Below, piece after piece: positions 13,402 through 14,225 of a stretch of 14,225 nt of DNA (its first letter is position 1; each line of letters opens with the position of its first letter). A program made the position numbers and the translations under genes. Source of the DNA: Phycisphaerales bacterium UBA2266 (GTDB lineage: Bacteria; Planctomycetota; Phycisphaerae; Sedimentisphaerales; Anaerobacaceae). The stretch is taken from the NCBI GenBank assembly GCA_002347125.1, contig DDXG01000296.1, positions 1 to 14,225 of the forward strand. Reading direction: 5' to 3'. The notes beneath the pieces are model-generated. The model had not been told where the DNA came from, did no database searches, and saw only the letters and a list, made by a program, of their open reading frames with translations.

Positions 13402-13926
13402 TCACCACCGGCTGACTATATCGTGGGCCCGGATATAGGCCGGCAGCAGCAAGGCGGTAATCCGGCAGCCGTTGCACGCCCAATGGAACAGGATCTTCTG
13501 GTCCTCCGGGGGCAGACTGTTGGCGGCATACGGACGGCGGATATACTCCTCTACGCAGCACGGCGGATAGCCGAACAGGTATCCCTCCAGACGCTGCGTA
13601 ACGGCCGACTTGTCGATGGGAGTCCTGGCGAAGGCCGCCTCGTAGGTGCGGATGCAGCCGGGCGATCGGCTAAGGACAACCTCGACGATGTGTTTACCGC
13701 TGCGGACAGTCCGCTCGATCCGGGCGGTCAACAGGCCCATGCCTTCCAACGCGGCGATCTGCTCGCCATCCAGGGGTCTCTCCCACCGGCTCAGGGGTTT
13801 GACGCCTTCTTGTGTCAAGAACGCCAGATACGCCAGTTCAAAATCCACGGCCTTCAGCGCCCTGGCGCAGGATTCCAGCGTCGCCAAATTGGCCTCCGGG
13901 CGTTCTGTTGCATCCGCGTCGCACAT
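13402..13926 (-). CDS. Small protein with a paired-cysteine motif, unknown function
   Basis: A 174-residue protein. The N-terminal half is helical and unremarkable (ALKAVDFELAYLAFLTQEGV, GMGLLTARIERTVRSGKHIV). The C-terminal part, GYLFGYPPCCVEEYIRRPYA, then PEDQKILFHWACNGCRITAL, has cysteines at 123, 124, 151 and 154, a CC...CxxC layout that could bind a metal or cluster. I remember similar GYPxCCV...HWAC.GC proteins of unknown role in planctomycetes, but no named family. ATG 13926 is chosen because the preceding gene stops at 13937, 10 bases away, and upstream residues in the same frame belong to that gene's shadow. No clear ribosome site. It converges with the DUF4914 gene, with 52 bases between the stops and no obvious terminator. 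Confidence 0.7.
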   Translation of the reverse strand: MCDADATERPEANLATLESCARALKAVDFELAYLAFLTQEGVKPLSRWERPLDGEQIAALEGMGLLTARIERTVRSGKHIVEVVLSRSPGCIRTYEAAFARTPIDKSAVTQRLEGYLFGYPPCCVEEYIRRPYAANSLPPEDQKILFHWACNGCRITALLLPAYIRAHDIVSRW

Positions 13927-13936
13927 AACGGCGGCT

Positions 13937-14225
13937 CTAATCCGGGTCGGAAGTCTCCAGCCAGCGGCGGGCAAACTCGCCGAAATCGGTGAAATCGACG
14001 GTGCAATCCCGGTTGAGATCGCCCGGCCCGCAGAGCGTTCCCAGGTCGCCGCACCGCCGCGGCATCTCGAGCACGGCGAGCAGCCGGGCAATATCCACCC
14101 GACCGGCATGGAGATCGCCGTGATGGCTGAACGAACCGCAGGCCATATAGTGGCATGCGATCCGCGACAGATAGACCGAGGGCATGTTCAGCTTTGGGTT
14201 CACAATCTCCCAGCCGCCCATGTTC
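13937..14225 (-). CDS. C-terminus of a dockerin-like secreted protein (runs off right edge)
   Basis: The minus strand is open from the window edge to TAG 13937, giving 96 codons (95 residues) that begin NMGGWEIVNPKLNMPSVYLS. The end holds two short helix segments and the repeat GDLHAGRVDIARLLAVLE, then LCGPGDLNRDCTVDFTDFGE and FARRWLETSDPD. The second is a canonical dockerin-type calcium loop (D-x-N-x-D-x-x-V-D-F-x-D-F) with the GEFARRWLE helix typical of planctomycete secreted proteins; the first is a degenerate counterpart. The missing N-terminal part probably has a signal peptide and a larger domain, which cannot be known here. It is followed 10 bases later by the cysteine-motif gene, so the two may form an operon. 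Confidence 0.85.
   Translation of the reverse strand, partial: NMGGWEIVNPKLNMPSVYLSRIACHYMACGSFSHHGDLHAGRVDIARLLAVLEMPRRCGDLGTLCGPGDLNRDCTVDFTDFGEFARRWLETSDPD

Noticed and set aside
1..14225. CRISPR array
   Set aside because: No 20-40 base direct repeats at regular spacing were seen; the only tandem tracts have 7-9 base units.

Overview
The window looks like a piece of a Planctomycetota chromosome, most likely of the Phycisphaerae/Sedimentisphaerales type. The signs are a moderately high G+C content, a secreted parallel beta-helix protein opening with a TIYVDDDAN-type start, a dockerin-like C-terminus (GDLNRDCTVDFTDFGEFARRWLE-type; only its key residues are used below), a prepilin-type fragment carrying VRKVGLKELWTL, a lysine-rich HU protein, and a DUF4914 protein. 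No taxonomic marker such as rRNA is present, so this is an inference from protein style.

Layout. 1-1205 (-) is the 5' part of a large secreted beta-helix protein that runs off the left edge. 1.3-2.3 kb is a strip of gene remnants: a phage-like structural fragment (-), the C-terminus of a prepilin-type protein (+) and a signal-peptide stub (+). 2.3-6.7 kb (-) is a compact probable operon: a secreted 550-residue protein of unknown function, the two subunits of an AcnX-type dehydratase, and an ornithine cyclodeaminase-family reductase. The last three fit a route from cis-3-hydroxy-L-proline through delta1-pyrroline-2-carboxylate to L-proline. 6.7-8.2 kb holds a frameshifted carbohydrate-binding-module tail, an apparently intact JAMM/JAB metalloprotease (-), and an internally deleted IS3-family element that abuts the 5' end of the protease gene.

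8.4-9.3 kb (+) is a two-gene unit: a STAS-domain protein and a tandem-ACT protein. tRNA-Asp(GTC) follows, with its own near-consensus promoter and a terminator. Next to it, pointing towards it, lies the C-terminal remnant of a tyrosine recombinase, which in turn abuts a beta-lactamase-family gene that has lost its middle and its end. This reads as the scar of an element integrated at the tRNA. 10.7-13.4 kb (+) holds an HU-like protein with a good promoter and terminator, a second strong hairpin, and a 649-residue DUF4914 protein with a GASGGGKSE P-loop. On the right, two convergent (-) genes end the window: a small cysteine-motif protein, and the C-terminus of a dockerin-like secreted protein running off the right edge.

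Across the window, three separate tracts of 7-9 nt degenerate tandem repeats occur, one of them inside the beta-helix gene. No CRISPR array, rRNA or replication origin was seen.
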